10,034 bases of DNA, taken from the NCBI GenBank assembly GCA_022729775.1, contig DZBA01000105.1:1-10034 (forward strand), given 5' to 3'. This document shows positions 10,011 through 10,034 of this stretch, in pieces. The DNA comes from Anaerolinea thermophila. GTDB taxonomy: Bacteria > Chloroflexota > Anaerolineae > Anaerolineales > Villigracilaceae. Position 1 is the stretch's first letter, and each line of letters opens with the position of its first letter. The position numbers and the translations under genes are program-made. The notes under the pieces were generated by a model. The model saw only the letters and a list, made by a program, of their open reading frames with translations, was not told the DNA's origin and made no database searches.

Positions 10011-10034
10011 ACGGATTTGACGGATTACACGGGC
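10011..10034. repeat. Nonamer ACGGATT repeat at the window edge (partial)
   Basis: ACGGATT starts at 10011 and 10020, and a diverged ACGGGC at 10029, giving a 9-nt period. The array runs off the end of the window. Tandem ACGGATT-type units (often ACACGGATT) are a familiar intergenic repeat style. With so few units visible the call is tentative. Confidence 0.55.

Overview
The window looks like chromosomal DNA of a bacterium from the phylum Chloroflexota, most likely class Anaerolineae. This is inference. It rests on the style of the proteins (a soluble sugar-sensor histidine kinase, a COG3375-type acetyltransferase, a class I ValRS with a C-terminal coiled coil), a moderately high GC content rich in GCGC tracts, a T-box leader, and many short intergenic repeats. 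No phage, transposase, CRISPR or plasmid gene is visible.

Layout. Positions 13-2889 hold four genes on the minus strand, in transcription order azlC, azlD, an atypical short-chain dehydrogenase and a GNAT acetyltransferase. AzlC and AzlD should form a branched-chain amino acid exporter. Positions 2949-3350 hold a near-consensus promoter (TTGACT, 17 bp, TATAAT) and a complete T-box riboswitch with a GUC (valine) specifier and an intrinsic terminator. Positions 3362-6100 hold valS, followed by a terminator. Positions 6222-6545 encode a small cupin protein. Positions 6619-9834 encode a 1071-residue soluble hybrid sensor (LacI-type ligand-binding domain, GAF-like domains, histidine kinase core), followed by a strong terminator. 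The last 165 bases hold no gene, only pieces of dispersed repeats.

How the parts work together. The T-box reads the charging state of tRNA-Val(GAC) and should switch on valS when valine is short. The divergent azlCD pair would export branched-chain amino acids when they are in excess. Valine charging and export are thus arranged back to back around one 470-base regulatory region.

The most unusual feature is repeat invasion of the valS locus. Three unrelated intergenic-style repeats sit in frame inside the valS coding sequence: a 29-nt palindrome in the editing domain, a hairpin-like array of degenerate heptamers at the catalytic/anticodon domain junction, and four perfect AATTCAG units in the anticodon-binding domain. 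Two more arrays, made of degenerate octamers, form the T-box stem III and fill the spacer between the T-box terminator and the valS ribosome binding site. All three arrays that fold back share one architecture: a run of 7- or 8-nt units followed by a run of roughly complementary units. This suggests a family of short-period, inverted-tandem elements tolerated in both RNA and protein. Other short repeats lie at 892-912 and in the right-hand tail.
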